A DNA stretch of 64,000 nt from Micromonospora pattaloongensis (lineage in GTDB: Bacteria; Actinomycetota; Actinomycetes; Mycobacteriales; Micromonosporaceae): contig NZ_FNPH01000001.1 in assembly GCF_900107255.1 (NCBI RefSeq), forward strand, positions 124,001 to 188,000, read 5' to 3'. Below the pieces are notes generated by a model, which had not been told where the DNA came from, did no database searches, and was given only the letters and a program-made list of their open reading frames with translations. Both the position numbers and the translations under genes were made by a program. Below, one piece after another: positions 24,877 through 33,541 of the stretch (the stretch's first letter is position 1; each line of letters opens with the position of its first letter).

Positions 24877-26970
24877 TCAGAGGGCGGTGCACTCTCCCTT
24901 GACCGGGCCGTGGACGGTGTTGGGGCGCCCATCGTTGACCGGCGCGGGCGCGTTGGCGGTGCAGAAGAGCGGGCCACGGATCGTGCTCCCGGCGACGACC
25001 GGGCTCTCGGTGGTCTTGTTGCCGAGCAGCGAGACGGGGCCGGTGACGGTGGTCTCGTCGATGACGAGGGTGGCGGTGCCGGCGGCCAGGGTGACCGGAC
25101 CGGTGACCGCCACGTCGGTGAGGCTGACGGTCGCGGCGCCCAGCGCCGTGACCGGACCGGCGATCGTGCCGCCGGTGACGATCAGCGAACCGCCGCCCCA
25201 GACGGTGACCGGGCCACGCACGGTCGCGTCGGACACGCAGGTCACGCCGGAGCCGACCGCGAGCGCGCCGCGGTACGTACCGGTGACGGTCCGGGTGCAG
25301 GCGGGCAGCGGAATGACCCGGCCCACCGTGCTGCGCGGCGCGACGTCGGCGGTCACCGGCGAGTTCTTCGCCAGGTAGTCGGTGAGCATCGTCAGGTCGT
25401 TGTCACCGGTGGTGACCCGGTTGGTGCCCTTGCCGAGCGTGGTGAAGTTGTCGCCGCCGGAGGCGAGGAACGAGTTCTGGGTGACCCGGTACTGCTTCGC
25501 CGGATCGATCCGCACCCCGTCGAGCTTCATCGACCGCGCGATGACCCGCTGGCCGCGCGGCTGCGTCGGGTCGTACGCGTAGCTGAAGCCCTTGGAGACG
25601 CCGAGCCAGAGCACCGGCCGGGAGGCGCCGTCGGGCTGCCACTGCTCCTCCAGCACCTGCTTGAGCTGGGCGCCGGTCAGCGTCTGCGTCACGACGTCGT
25701 TGGCGAACGGCTGCACCGCGAACGCCTCGGAGTAGGTCACCACCCCGTCCGGGGCGTGGAGCAGGTCGGCCCGCAGGCCGCCCGGGTTCATGAAGGCGAG
25801 CTGCGCGCCGCCCCGACCGGGATCGGCGGTGCCGGCGAGCTGCACGTCGGCGATGAAGTTGCCGAGAGCCGACTCCGCGCCCCGGTTCTCCGCGCCGTTC
25901 GTGTAGGCGCGGCGGATGTCGGCGGTGATCGAGCCGAGCGGCCGCTTGCCCAGCTCGTTCGCGGTCGCCGCCGCCCTGGTGACGATGTCGGCGACGGCGG
26001 GGTTCTGCGGCGCGCCGACGACGTCGACCAGCTCCGCCGTCGACGCGGTCACCGCCCGGGTCGCGGGGTCGACGCTCAGCGTGATCCTGCCGAGCTTGCG
26101 GCCGTACTCGTGGGCCTGCAGCACCGGCCGGGTACGGTCCGTGCCGGGCACCGGCAGCTGGAAGGCGTACGGCTGGTGGGTGTGGCCGCCCACCACCGCG
26201 TCGATGTCGGCGCCGACCCGGGTGAACGGGCCGAAGACCGGGTCGGCGGCGAGCTGCTCGGGCGAGCCGATGTTCTCCGGTGCCGCGCCCTCGTGCGCGA
26301 GCAGCACCACCACGTCGGCCTCGCCGTTGGCGGCGTTGCCGTCGCTGAGCTGCGCCGCCACGGAGTTGGCCTCGGCGACCGGGTCGCGGAACTGCACCCC
26401 GGCGATGCCGGACGGGCTGACCAGGTTGGCGGTCTGCGGGGTCACCACGCCGACGTAGCCGACGCGGACGCCGCCGAGCTCCTGCACCGAGTACGCGGGC
26501 AGCGCGCGAGCGCCGTCGCGGTAGACGTTCGCGCCGAGCAGCGGGAACGCGGCCCGGTCGGTGACCCGACCGAGCAGGTCGTCGATGCCCTTGTCGAACT
26601 CGTGGTTGCCGACCGCGCTGACCGCGAGCCCGCCCGCGTTGAGGGCGTCGATCGTCGGGGTGTCGCCGTCGATCGCGGAGATGAACGTGGAGGCGCCGAT
26701 GTTGTCGCCCGCGGAGACGAACGCGGTGTTCGGGTTGCCGGCGCGGAGCCGGTCGACGAGGCCGACGAGCTGGGCGGCGCCGCCGACGGGCTGCCCGTTC
26801 ACGGTGGCCGGCGACTGCAGCCGCCCGTGGAAGTCGTTGATGGTCAGGATCTGCAGATCGACGGTCGGCTCGGCCGCCCGGGCGGGGACGGCGGCGACGG
26901 TCGTCACGGCGAGCCCGGCCAGGAGGGCGGCGGCGAGGGTGGTTCGGGGTGCGCTGCTGATCAGGCGCAT
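24877..26970 (-). CDS. Exported 5'-nucleotidase/metallophosphatase (UshA-like) with beta-helix-like tail
   Basis: Secreted enzyme that dephosphorylates extracellular nucleotides. The 697-residue protein has a signal peptide (MRLISSAPRTTL... AAVPARA). The two-metal phosphatase domain has motifs ILTINDFHG, SAGDNIG, VGNHEFDKG, LLAHEG and GGHTHQPY. The 5'-nucleotidase C domain contains the substrate-binding FMNPGGLRADL, NDVVTQTLTG and VTQNSFLASGGDNF. After it, about 130 residues carry tandem VTGPV/IAGPV-type repeats ending in a Cys-containing tip, suggesting a small parallel beta-helix. No LPXTG anchor is visible. ATG 26970 has GGAGG eight bases upstream. The catalase gene diverges from it. Confidence 0.92.
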   Translation of the reverse strand: MRLISSAPRTTLAAALLAGLAVTTVAAVPARAAEPTVDLQILTINDFHGRLQSPATVNGQPVGGAAQLVGLVDRLRAGNPNTAFVSAGDNIGASTFISAIDGDTPTIDALNAGGLAVSAVGNHEFDKGIDDLLGRVTDRAAFPLLGANVYRDGARALPAYSVQELGGVRVGYVGVVTPQTANLVSPSGIAGVQFRDPVAEANSVAAQLSDGNAANGEADVVVLLAHEGAAPENIGSPEQLAADPVFGPFTRVGADIDAVVGGHTHQPYAFQLPVPGTDRTRPVLQAHEYGRKLGRITLSVDPATRAVTASTAELVDVVGAPQNPAVADIVTRAAATANELGKRPLGSITADIRRAYTNGAENRGAESALGNFIADVQLAGTADPGRGGAQLAFMNPGGLRADLLHAPDGVVTYSEAFAVQPFANDVVTQTLTGAQLKQVLEEQWQPDGASRPVLWLGVSKGFSYAYDPTQPRGQRVIARSMKLDGVRIDPAKQYRVTQNSFLASGGDNFTTLGKGTNRVTTGDNDLTMLTDYLAKNSPVTADVAPRSTVGRVIPLPACTRTVTGTYRGALAVGSGVTCVSDATVRGPVTVWGGGSLIVTGGTIAGPVTALGAATVSLTDVAVTGPVTLAAGTATLVIDETTVTGPVSLLGNKTTESPVVAGSTIRGPLFCTANAPAPVNDGRPNTVHGPVKGECTAL

Positions 26971-27173
26971 GGAGCGATCCTCCGATGGGGGGTCTCGCAG
27001 GAGCTGAACGCGAAGGAGTGTATGGCCTGATCGCGGTCGGGCAACGTAGCCGGCCGGCGCGAACACGCTGGCCGGACGGCCGGGAGACCGGAAATCCGTC
27101 ACCCGGATGAGGAGTATGTCGCGCAGAACACGGTATTCCCTGCGGCCCGTCGTCCCCGCAGGAAGGCCACCGG

Positions 27174-29285
27174 ATGAGCAGCGAGCACCCCCCGACCGCG
27201 AAGCAGACGAGACTCGCCGCCCACCGCCGCGACCCGCGGGACGGCTACCTCACCACGGACCAGGGAATCCGGGTGGAGGACACCGACAACTCGCTGCGGG
27301 CCGGCACGCGCGGTCCGATCCTGCTGGCGGACTTCCACCTGCGCGAGAAGCTGATGCGGTTCGACCACGAGCGGATCCCCGAGCGGGTGGTGTACGCGCG
27401 CGGCGCCGGCGCGCACGGCTGGTTCCAGGTGTACGACGGCTCGCTCGCCGAGTCCACGACCGCGGAGTTCCTCGGCGACCCGTCGCTGCGTACCCCGGTC
27501 TTCGTCCGCTTCTCCACCCTGCAGGGCGGGCGCGGTTCCGCCGACACCCCGCGCGACGTCCGCGGCTTCGCGACCAGGTTCTACACCGGCCAGGGCAACT
27601 TCGACCTGGTCGGCACCAACATGCCGGTCTTCTTCATTCAGGACGGCATCAAGTTCCCCGACCTCGTGCACGCGCTGAAGCCGGAGCCGCACAACGAGAT
27701 CCCGACCGCGTCGCCCGGGCACGACACCTTCTGGGACTTCGTGTCGCTGCAGCCGGAGACGCTGCACCACGTCATGTGGCTGATGTCGGACCGCGCGCTG
27801 CCGCGCAGCTACCGGATGATGCAGGGCTTCGGGGTGCACACGTTCCGGCTGGTGAACGGCGCGGGACGGACCACGTTCGTCAAGTTCCACTGGAAGCCGA
27901 CGCTGGGCGTCCACTCGCTGGTCTGGGACGAGGCGCAGAAGATCTCCGGCCAGGACCCGGACTTCAACCGGCGCGACCTGTGGGAGGCGATCGAGGCGGG
28001 GCAGTTCCCGGAGTACGAGCTGGGGCTGCAGCTGATCCCGGAGGAGCGCGAGTTCGACTTCGACGACGTCGACCTGCTCGACCCGACCAAGCTGATCCCG
28101 GAGGAGGTCGTACCGGTCACCCCGGTTGGGCGGATGGTGCTGGACCGCAACCCCGACAACTTCTTCGCCGAGACCGAGCAGGTGGCGTTCCGGGTGGACA
28201 ACGTCGTGCCGGGGATCGACTTCACCGCCGACGCGCTGCTGCAGGCGCGGCTCTTCTCGTACCCGGACACCCAGCTCACCCGACTCGGCGGGCCCAACGC
28301 CGCGCAGCTGCCGGTCAATCAGCCGGTCGCGCCGGTCGCGCACTACCAGCAGGACGGGTTCGGCCAGCAGACGGTCCGGCAGGGGCGGGCGAACTACCAC
28401 CCCAACTCGCTCGGCGACGGGCGCCCGGTGGTGGCCGGGCGGCAGGGCGGCGGGTTCACGCACTTCCCGGAGCGGATCGACGGGATGCCGGAGCGCAGGC
28501 GCAGCCAGACCTTCGCCGACCACTACAGCCAGCCGACGCTGTTCTGGAACAGCATGTCGCTGTGGGAGAAGGAGCACATCGTCGCGGCGTTCCGCGTCGA
28601 GCTCGGCCGCGTCGGGCCGAGGCACATCCGCGAGCTGATGGTGCAGCACCTCAACCGGATCGACCACGAGCTGGCGCAGCTGGTGGCGGCGGGGATCGGC
28701 GTGACCGCCCCGGCGCGGCGGGGTGACAACCACGGCCGCGGCTCACGGGCGCTCAGCCAGGCGTACGGCCCGCGCCACAGCGTGCTCGGCCGGAAGGTCG
28801 CCATTGTGGTCGCGGACGGGGTCGACGGGGACACGGCCGCGACGCTGCGCGCCGCGCTGACCGAGCGGGGGGCGCTCGTCGAGCTGCTCGGCCCGGTCGA
28901 CGGTGTCGTCACCGCCGCCGACGGCGCGGCGCTGGCGGTGACGCGCGCGATCGGAGGCGTCGGCTCGGTCCTCTACGACGCGGTGCTGGTGCCCGGCGGC
29001 AACGACGCCGCGATCGCGCTGGTCTCCGACGGGTACGTGGTGCACTTCGTGGCGGAGGCGTACAAGCACGCGAAGCCGGTCGGGGTGCTCGGCGAGGCGA
29101 CCACGCTGCTCACCCAGACCCAGCTGCCGATGCCCGCGCTGGACGACGACGGGTTCGGCGAGGAGCTGGGGCTGGTCGTGCAGTCGGCGCGCGGCACGGT
29201 GGGCGACGCGTTCGTGACCGCGTACGTCGACGCGATCGCGCGGCACCGGCACTTCGACCGGGCGGTGGACGCCATCGCGGCGTGA
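27174..29285 (+). CDS. katE: Large-subunit (HPII/KatE-type) monofunctional catalase
   Basis: Heme catalase of clade 2, 703 residues. The catalytic His (~80) is in YARGAGAHGWFQVY, the distal Asn (~148) in GTNMPVFFIQDG, and the proximal heme Tyr (~362) in RLFSYPDTQ. The C-terminal ~150 residues form the flavodoxin-like DJ-1/PfpI domain (GRKVAIVVADGVDG, VPGGNDAAIAL) that defines the large-subunit class. AGGAAGG precedes the ATG. It is transcribed divergently from the nucleotidase with a 203-base shared region in which I see no recognisable operator. The role is hydrogen peroxide removal, often in stationary phase or during sporulation. Confidence 0.95.
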   Translation: MSSEHPPTAKQTRLAAHRRDPRDGYLTTDQGIRVEDTDNSLRAGTRGPILLADFHLREKLMRFDHERIPERVVYARGAGAHGWFQVYDGSLAESTTAEFLGDPSLRTPVFVRFSTLQGGRGSADTPRDVRGFATRFYTGQGNFDLVGTNMPVFFIQDGIKFPDLVHALKPEPHNEIPTASPGHDTFWDFVSLQPETLHHVMWLMSDRALPRSYRMMQGFGVHTFRLVNGAGRTTFVKFHWKPTLGVHSLVWDEAQKISGQDPDFNRRDLWEAIEAGQFPEYELGLQLIPEEREFDFDDVDLLDPTKLIPEEVVPVTPVGRMVLDRNPDNFFAETEQVAFRVDNVVPGIDFTADALLQARLFSYPDTQLTRLGGPNAAQLPVNQPVAPVAHYQQDGFGQQTVRQGRANYHPNSLGDGRPVVAGRQGGGFTHFPERIDGMPERRRSQTFADHYSQPTLFWNSMSLWEKEHIVAAFRVELGRVGPRHIRELMVQHLNRIDHELAQLVAAGIGVTAPARRGDNHGRGSRALSQAYGPRHSVLGRKVAIVVADGVDGDTAATLRAALTERGALVELLGPVDGVVTAADGAALAVTRAIGGVGSVLYDAVLVPGGNDAAIALVSDGYVVHFVAEAYKHAKPVGVLGEATTLLTQTQLPMPALDDDGFGEELGLVVQSARGTVGDAFVTAYVDAIARHRHFDRAVDAIAA

Positions 29286-29382
29286 CGGTCCGCTGAAGCG
29301 GTGGTCGCGTTCGGTCGGTCTGGACCGGACCCGGTGGCATCCGTCATCCTTGACCGGGTGTGTGGGGGGAGGAAGCAGGACG

Positions 29383-29952
29383 ATGCGTGATCTCGACGAA
29401 GCGCTGGCCCGCCTTGCCCGCCGCGACCAGCTGCAGAAACGCCACGGCAGCGGCGCCCAGGATCCGCCGCGCACCGCCGCCGACGAGGTGGCCGAGGCCC
29501 TTCGGCCGATCGTCGAACGGCACCCCGGCCTCACCGCCGTCGTCCGCCTCGACGAGGGCGACGTCGGCACCGAGCTCCGGATCGCGAGCGAGGCGGGCTC
29601 GGTCCGGGTGATGATCACGGAGATCAGCGAGGGGTCGGAGCCCTTCGAGGCCGCGTTCGAGTCCCCGTCGTTCGAGACGACCGCCTTCGAGACGACCGCT
29701 TTCGAAGCGACCGCCTTCGAGAACGTGCCGCTGGAGTCGGCACCGCTCGACTCCGCCGCACCGCCCGCCCCCCGCGTGCTGGTCGGGGAGTTCTCGATCA
29801 CCGAGGATCGGACGCCCACGGACGCGCCGGTGCCCGCCGGCCCGCCGGAGTGGCCGCCGCGGGCGCAGGCCGCGCCGGGCAGCCCGGAGGCGCGGTTGGC
29901 GGAGCTGATCCGGCGCGACCCGTCACTGCTGGAAACCCCGCGCGACCGTTGA
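29383..29952 (+). CDS. Hypothetical protein with five-residue tandem repeats
   Basis: A 189-residue acidic protein without a recognised family. The N-terminal part (MRDLDEALARLARRDQLQKRH) is a helix; a small alpha/beta segment follows (TAVVRLDEGDVGTELRIAS, VRVMITEISEG). Residues ~88-125 are a run of five-residue units (SFETT, AFETT, AFEAT, AFENV, PLESA, PLDSA). The remainder is Pro-rich and ends with a short helix (RLAELIRRDPSLLE). ATG 29383 has GGAGG upstream. The five-residue run resembles pentapeptide repeats in spacing, but the Ala directly precedes the Phe, so it is not the classic A(D/N)LXX form. Confidence 0.75.
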   Translation: MRDLDEALARLARRDQLQKRHGSGAQDPPRTAADEVAEALRPIVERHPGLTAVVRLDEGDVGTELRIASEAGSVRVMITEISEGSEPFEAAFESPSFETTAFETTAFEATAFENVPLESAPLDSAAPPAPRVLVGEFSITEDRTPTDAPVPAGPPEWPPRAQAAPGSPEARLAELIRRDPSLLETPRDR

Positions 29953-30035
29953 TCCCCCACGCGCGCTGATCCCCCACGCGCGCTGATCCCCGGCGCGCAC
30001 TGATCCCCGGCGCGCGTTGGTCCCCGGCGCGCGCG
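29951..30035. repeat. Five tandem 17-bp repeats between convergent genes
   Basis: Units GATCCCCCACGCGCGCT (twice), GATCCCCGGCGCGCACT, GATCCCCGGCGCGCGTT and GGTCCCCGGCGCGCGCG follow one another exactly. The array begins inside the stop codon of the upstream gene and ends three bases before the stop codon of the convergent flavoprotein gene. Confidence 0.92.
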
Positions 30036-30038
30036 GCA

Positions 30039-31097
30039 TCACGCGGGAGCGAGCAGGTCGCGCAGCTCGCGCACGGCGGCCCGGCCGGCGCGGGTCGCCC
30101 CGACCGTGCTGGCGGACGGACCGTAGCCGACGAGGTGCACGCGCGGATCGGCGACGACGCGGGTGCCGTCCATGGTGATTCCGCCGCCGGGACCACGCAG
30201 CCGCAGCGGGGCGAGGTGGTCGAGGGCGGCGCGGAAGCCGGTGCACCAGAGGATGACGTCGGCGCGCACTGTCCGCCCGTCGCGCCAGGCGACGCCGTCC
30301 GGCGTGATCCGGTCGAAGATCGGCAGGCGGTTGAGCACGCCGCGCGCGCGGGCCTCGCGCACCGGCGCGGTCAGAGTCAGCCCGGTGACGCTCACGACGC
30401 TCTCCGGCGGACGGCCGGCCCGTACCGCCCGATCGACGAGGGCGACGGCGGCGCGCCCGTGCTCCGGGGTGAACTCGCGCTCGTGGAAGACGGGCGGGCG
30501 GCGGGTCACCCAGGTCGTCTCCGCGACCTCGGATATCTCGGCGAGCAGCTGCACCGCCGACGTCCCACCGCCGACGATCACCACGTGCCGGCCGGCGAAC
30601 TCCGCCGGGCCCCGATAGTCGGCGGTGTGCAGCTGGCGGCCCCGGAAGGTCTCCTGCCCGGGGTAGTACGGCCAGAACGGACGGCTCCACGTGCCGGTCG
30701 CGTTGATCAATGCGCGGGTGGCCCAGTCGGCGGCGTCGCCGCGCACCAGCAGCCGCCCGTCGCCGTCCGGGTGGTCACGGACCTCCGTCACCCGCACCGG
30801 ACGCCGCACCCGCAGGTCGAAACGGCGCTCGTACTCGGCGAAGTAGGCGGGGACGACCTCGGCGGCGGACCGGGTCGGATCGGGCGCGTCGAAGGGGAGA
30901 CCGGGCAGGGCGTGCAGCCCGTGCACGGTGCCGAGCCGCAGCGTCGGCCAGCGGTGCCGCCACGCGCCGCCCGGCCCGTCCGCGTCGTCGAGCACGACGT
31001 GCCGCAGGCCGGCACGGCGCAGGAAGTACGCGGCGGCCAGGCCGGCCTGGCCGGCCCCGATCACCACCACGTCCACGTCGTACGCCCGCTTCGTCAC
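30039..31097 (-). CDS. Flavin-containing monooxygenase-type oxidoreductase (CzcO-like)
   Basis: A 352-residue single-domain FAD/NAD(P)-binding enzyme. The FAD Rossmann motif is VVVIGAGQAGLAAAYFLRR near the N-terminus, and the second Rossmann motif VVIVGGGTSAVQLLAEIS binds NADPH. The mid-domain LINATGTWSRPFWP matches the ATG motif of flavin-dependent monooxygenases. It may oxidise small nucleophiles or ketones; the substrate is unknown. The GTG start at 31097 has GGAG touching it, an unusually tight spacing, so the true start could differ by a few codons. Confidence 0.87.
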   Translation of the reverse strand: MTKRAYDVDVVVIGAGQAGLAAAYFLRRAGLRHVVLDDADGPGGAWRHRWPTLRLGTVHGLHALPGLPFDAPDPTRSAAEVVPAYFAEYERRFDLRVRRPVRVTEVRDHPDGDGRLLVRGDAADWATRALINATGTWSRPFWPYYPGQETFRGRQLHTADYRGPAEFAGRHVVIVGGGTSAVQLLAEISEVAETTWVTRRPPVFHEREFTPEHGRAAVALVDRAVRAGRPPESVVSVTGLTLTAPVREARARGVLNRLPIFDRITPDGVAWRDGRTVRADVILWCTGFRAALDHLAPLRLRGPGGGITMDGTRVVADPRVHLVGYGPSASTVGATRAGRAAVRELRDLLAPA

Positions 31098-31154
31098 CTC
31101 CGGTGCAACGCCGGCCCGGGGCCGGCCGCGTCCCGCCCCGCGTCGTCGGTTTGA

Positions 31155-32963
31155 TCACATGCCGGCGGCCCGCACCACCGCCGCCGCTCCGCCACCACGG
31201 CGGGTCGGCTCCGCGGCGGCCACGACGCGCCCGTCGGGCAGGAACTCCAGGGCGGTGGCGGCCCCGAGTTCGGCCGTGGGCGCGAACCGGTGCCCGAGCG
31301 CGTCGAGACCGGACGCCGCCGGGTCGGCCACGAACCCGGGCTCGGCCTGCGCCATCGCGGCGTTGCGCTGCGACGCGCGCGGCGCGGCGAGCGCCTCCGG
31401 CAGTGTCATGCCGAGGTCGATCCGGTTCACCAGCACCTGCAGCACCGTCGTGATGATCGTCGCCCCACCGGGGGTGCCGAGCGCGAGCAGCGGCCGGCCC
31501 TGCGCCAGCACGATGGTCGGCGACATGGAGCTGCGCGGCCGCTTGCCGGGGCCCGGCAGGTTCGGATCGGCGGCGTCGCCCTGGGTGGGGGCGAAGCTGA
31601 AGTCGGTCAGCTCGTTGTTGAGCAGGAACCCCCGGCCGGGCACCACCATCGCGTTGCCGCCGGTCGCCTCGATGGTCAGCGTGTACTGCACGATGTTGCC
31701 CCACCGGTCGGCAACGGTCAGGTTCGTCGTCCCGTGCTCCGGCTGCTCGGCCGAGCCCGCGCGCGCCGAGGCGCACCCGCCGTACGACCCGTCGGGGACG
31801 CCGGGCGCGACCGGCTTGTCCAGCGCCGCCGACGCGTCGATGCGGCAGGCCCGGTCGGCGGCGAAACGGTCGGTGAGCAGCTCACGGACGACGCGTTGCG
31901 GGGTGCCGTCGCCGACGTAGCGGTTACGGTCCGCGAAGGCGAGCGCGCTGGCCTCGAGGTAGTGGTGCAGGGCGCCGGTCCGGGGCATCCGCGACAGGTC
32001 GAAGCGTTCGAGAATGTTCAGGGCCTCGCCGACCGCGACGCCGCCGCTGGACGGCGTGGACATGCCGTAGACGTCGAGGCCGCGGTAGCGGGAGCGGGTC
32101 GGCTCGGGGCTGCGTACCCGGTAGTCGGCGAGGTCCGCCAGCGTCATCCCGCCGGGTCGGATCGGGTGCGGCCAGGCGCCGACCCGGCTGGCCGCGACCG
32201 GCGGGCGCTGCACGGTGTCCACGATGTCGCGGGCGATCGGCCCGCGGTAGAACGCGCCCGTGCCGTGTCGCGCGACGAGCCGGTAGGTGTCGGCGAGGTC
32301 CGGGTTGCGCAGCACCGTGCCGACCGCGGGCGGCTGACCGCCGGGCAGGTAGAGCGCGGCGGTCGAATCGAACTGGCCGAAGGCGGCCGCGTTCTCGCTC
32401 ACCTGCGACCGGAACGTCCCGTCGATGACGAAGCCCCGCTGCGCCACGGCGGCGGCCGGCGCGAGCAGCGTCCCCAGTGGGCGGCTCCCCCAGCGGCGCA
32501 GCGCCTCTTCCCAGGTCGCGAGCGTGCCGGGCACCCCGGCCGACAGGCCGCTGACCCGGGCCGCGGCGAAGGCGTACGGCGCGCCGGTCGCGGGGTCCAC
32601 GAGCGAGTCGGCGCGCATCGCGGCGGGCGCCGCCTCGCGCCCATCGAGGGTGCGCACCGTTCCGGTGCGCGCGTCGTAGTGGACGAAGAAGCCGCCGCCA
32701 CCGATTCCGGCCGAGAACGGCTCGGTCACCCCGAGCGTCGCGGCCGCCGCCACGGCCGCGTCGACCGCGTTGCCGCCCCGCCGCAGCACGTCGAGCCCGA
32801 CCGCCGTGGCGGTGGCGTCGACCGTCGTCACGGCGCCCCCGTAACCCACCGCGGTCGGCGATTTCGGGGGGTCGGCCCGCCGCGCGTACGCGGGCGGCGG
32901 CGCCACGGCGACGACCGTCAGGGCGGTGAGCGCGGTCAGCGTGATCGTGCGGCGGAACCTCAT
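31155..32963 (-). CDS. ggt: Gamma-glutamyltransferase (secreted)
   Basis: Cleaves gamma-glutamyl bonds of glutathione-like compounds outside the cell. The 602-residue precursor has a signal peptide (MRFRRTITLTALTALTVVAVAPPPAYA). The conserved large-subunit region reads GGNAVDAAVAAAATLGVTEPFSAGIGGGGF, and the autocleavage/nucleophile Thr is in EHGTTNLTVADRWGN near residue 412. PSSGGVAVGEALNIL and GTPGGATIITTVLQVLVN are also family motifs. ATG 32963 follows GGGGAGG. Actinobacteria usually use mycothiol, whose breakdown does not need this enzyme, so gamma-glutamyl peptide scavenging is a more likely use; that is inference. Confidence 0.94.
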   Translation of the reverse strand: MRFRRTITLTALTALTVVAVAPPPAYARRADPPKSPTAVGYGGAVTTVDATATAVGLDVLRRGGNAVDAAVAAAATLGVTEPFSAGIGGGGFFVHYDARTGTVRTLDGREAAPAAMRADSLVDPATGAPYAFAAARVSGLSAGVPGTLATWEEALRRWGSRPLGTLLAPAAAVAQRGFVIDGTFRSQVSENAAAFGQFDSTAALYLPGGQPPAVGTVLRNPDLADTYRLVARHGTGAFYRGPIARDIVDTVQRPPVAASRVGAWPHPIRPGGMTLADLADYRVRSPEPTRSRYRGLDVYGMSTPSSGGVAVGEALNILERFDLSRMPRTGALHHYLEASALAFADRNRYVGDGTPQRVVRELLTDRFAADRACRIDASAALDKPVAPGVPDGSYGGCASARAGSAEQPEHGTTNLTVADRWGNIVQYTLTIEATGGNAMVVPGRGFLLNNELTDFSFAPTQGDAADPNLPGPGKRPRSSMSPTIVLAQGRPLLALGTPGGATIITTVLQVLVNRIDLGMTLPEALAAPRASQRNAAMAQAEPGFVADPAASGLDALGHRFAPTAELGAATALEFLPDGRVVAAAEPTRRGGGAAAVVRAAGM

Positions 32964-33027
32964 CGGGCCTCCCCGGATCGGCGTGCGTCTCCGTCCCTGC
33001 CTACCGGCTGCCCGGAACGGGGGCAAG

Positions 33028-33060
33028 ACGAGAGCCGGCGGTTCACCCGCCGGCTCTCGT
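33028..33060 (-). terminator. Strong hairpin terminator after the cupin gene
   Basis: A perfect 14-bp stem, ACGAGAGCCGGCGG (33028-33041) with its complement (33047-33060), and a five-base loop TTCAC. It is 14 bases past the cupin stop and upstream of ggt, so it insulates the two. Confidence 0.88.
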
Positions 33061-33074
33061 CGCGCACGCCCCGG

Positions 33075-33467
33075 TCAGGAGGTCGGCGGCTCGTCCTGAC
33101 CGGACTCCTCCGCCGCGTCCGCCTCCTCCTTCGTCCGGTGCACCGCCTGGTCGGCGTGCTCCGGCGGCCCGTACACGGTGTAGAGGACCAACGGGTTCGG
33201 CCCGGTGTTGACGAAGTTGTGCTTCCGGCCGGCCGGTACGACGACGAGGTCGCCCTGGGCGACGCTGCGCTTCTCCCCGTCGACGATGGCGTCGGCGGTG
33301 CCGCTGACGAAGGTGAGGATCTGATCGATGTCCTCGTGGACCTCCTCGCCGATCTCGCCGCCCGGCGGGATCGTCATGATCACCAGTTGGGTGTGCTCAC
33401 CGGTCCACAGGACCCGGCGGAAGTCCGAACTCTGCTCGGCGACGGTAGCGATCGTGAAGTGCTCCAT
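33075..33467 (-). CDS. Cupin domain protein
   Basis: A 130-residue single-domain beta-barrel protein. The cupin motif 1 region reads PPGGEIGEEVHEDIDQILTFVSG (Glu and His metal ligands) and motif 2 reads GDLVVVPAGRKHNFVNTG (His ligand). The Lys/Glu-rich tail (VHRTKEEADAAEESGQDEPPTS) is disordered. Similar small cupins are widespread and of unknown substrate. ATG 33467 has AGAGGCG upstream. It may be co-transcribed with the EamA gene 74 bases upstream. Confidence 0.88.
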   Translation of the reverse strand: MEHFTIATVAEQSSDFRRVLWTGEHTQLVIMTIPPGGEIGEEVHEDIDQILTFVSGTADAIVDGEKRSVAQGDLVVVPAGRKHNFVNTGPNPLVLYTVYGPPEHADQAVHRTKEEADAAEESGQDEPPTS

Positions 33468-33541
33468 GGCGCGCCTCTTACCCAACCGCACGGAGCGCCA
33501 TGCCTCGCGCCGGCGGGCCGTACCCGCGACGGGGCGGGCCG

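Noticed and set aside
24910-27030. 706-codon plus-strand frame opposite the 5'-nucleotidase
   Set aside because: Shadow of the third-position GC bias; no motifs.
29951-30035. CRISPR-like array
   Set aside because: Direct tandem repeats without spacers, no cas genes.
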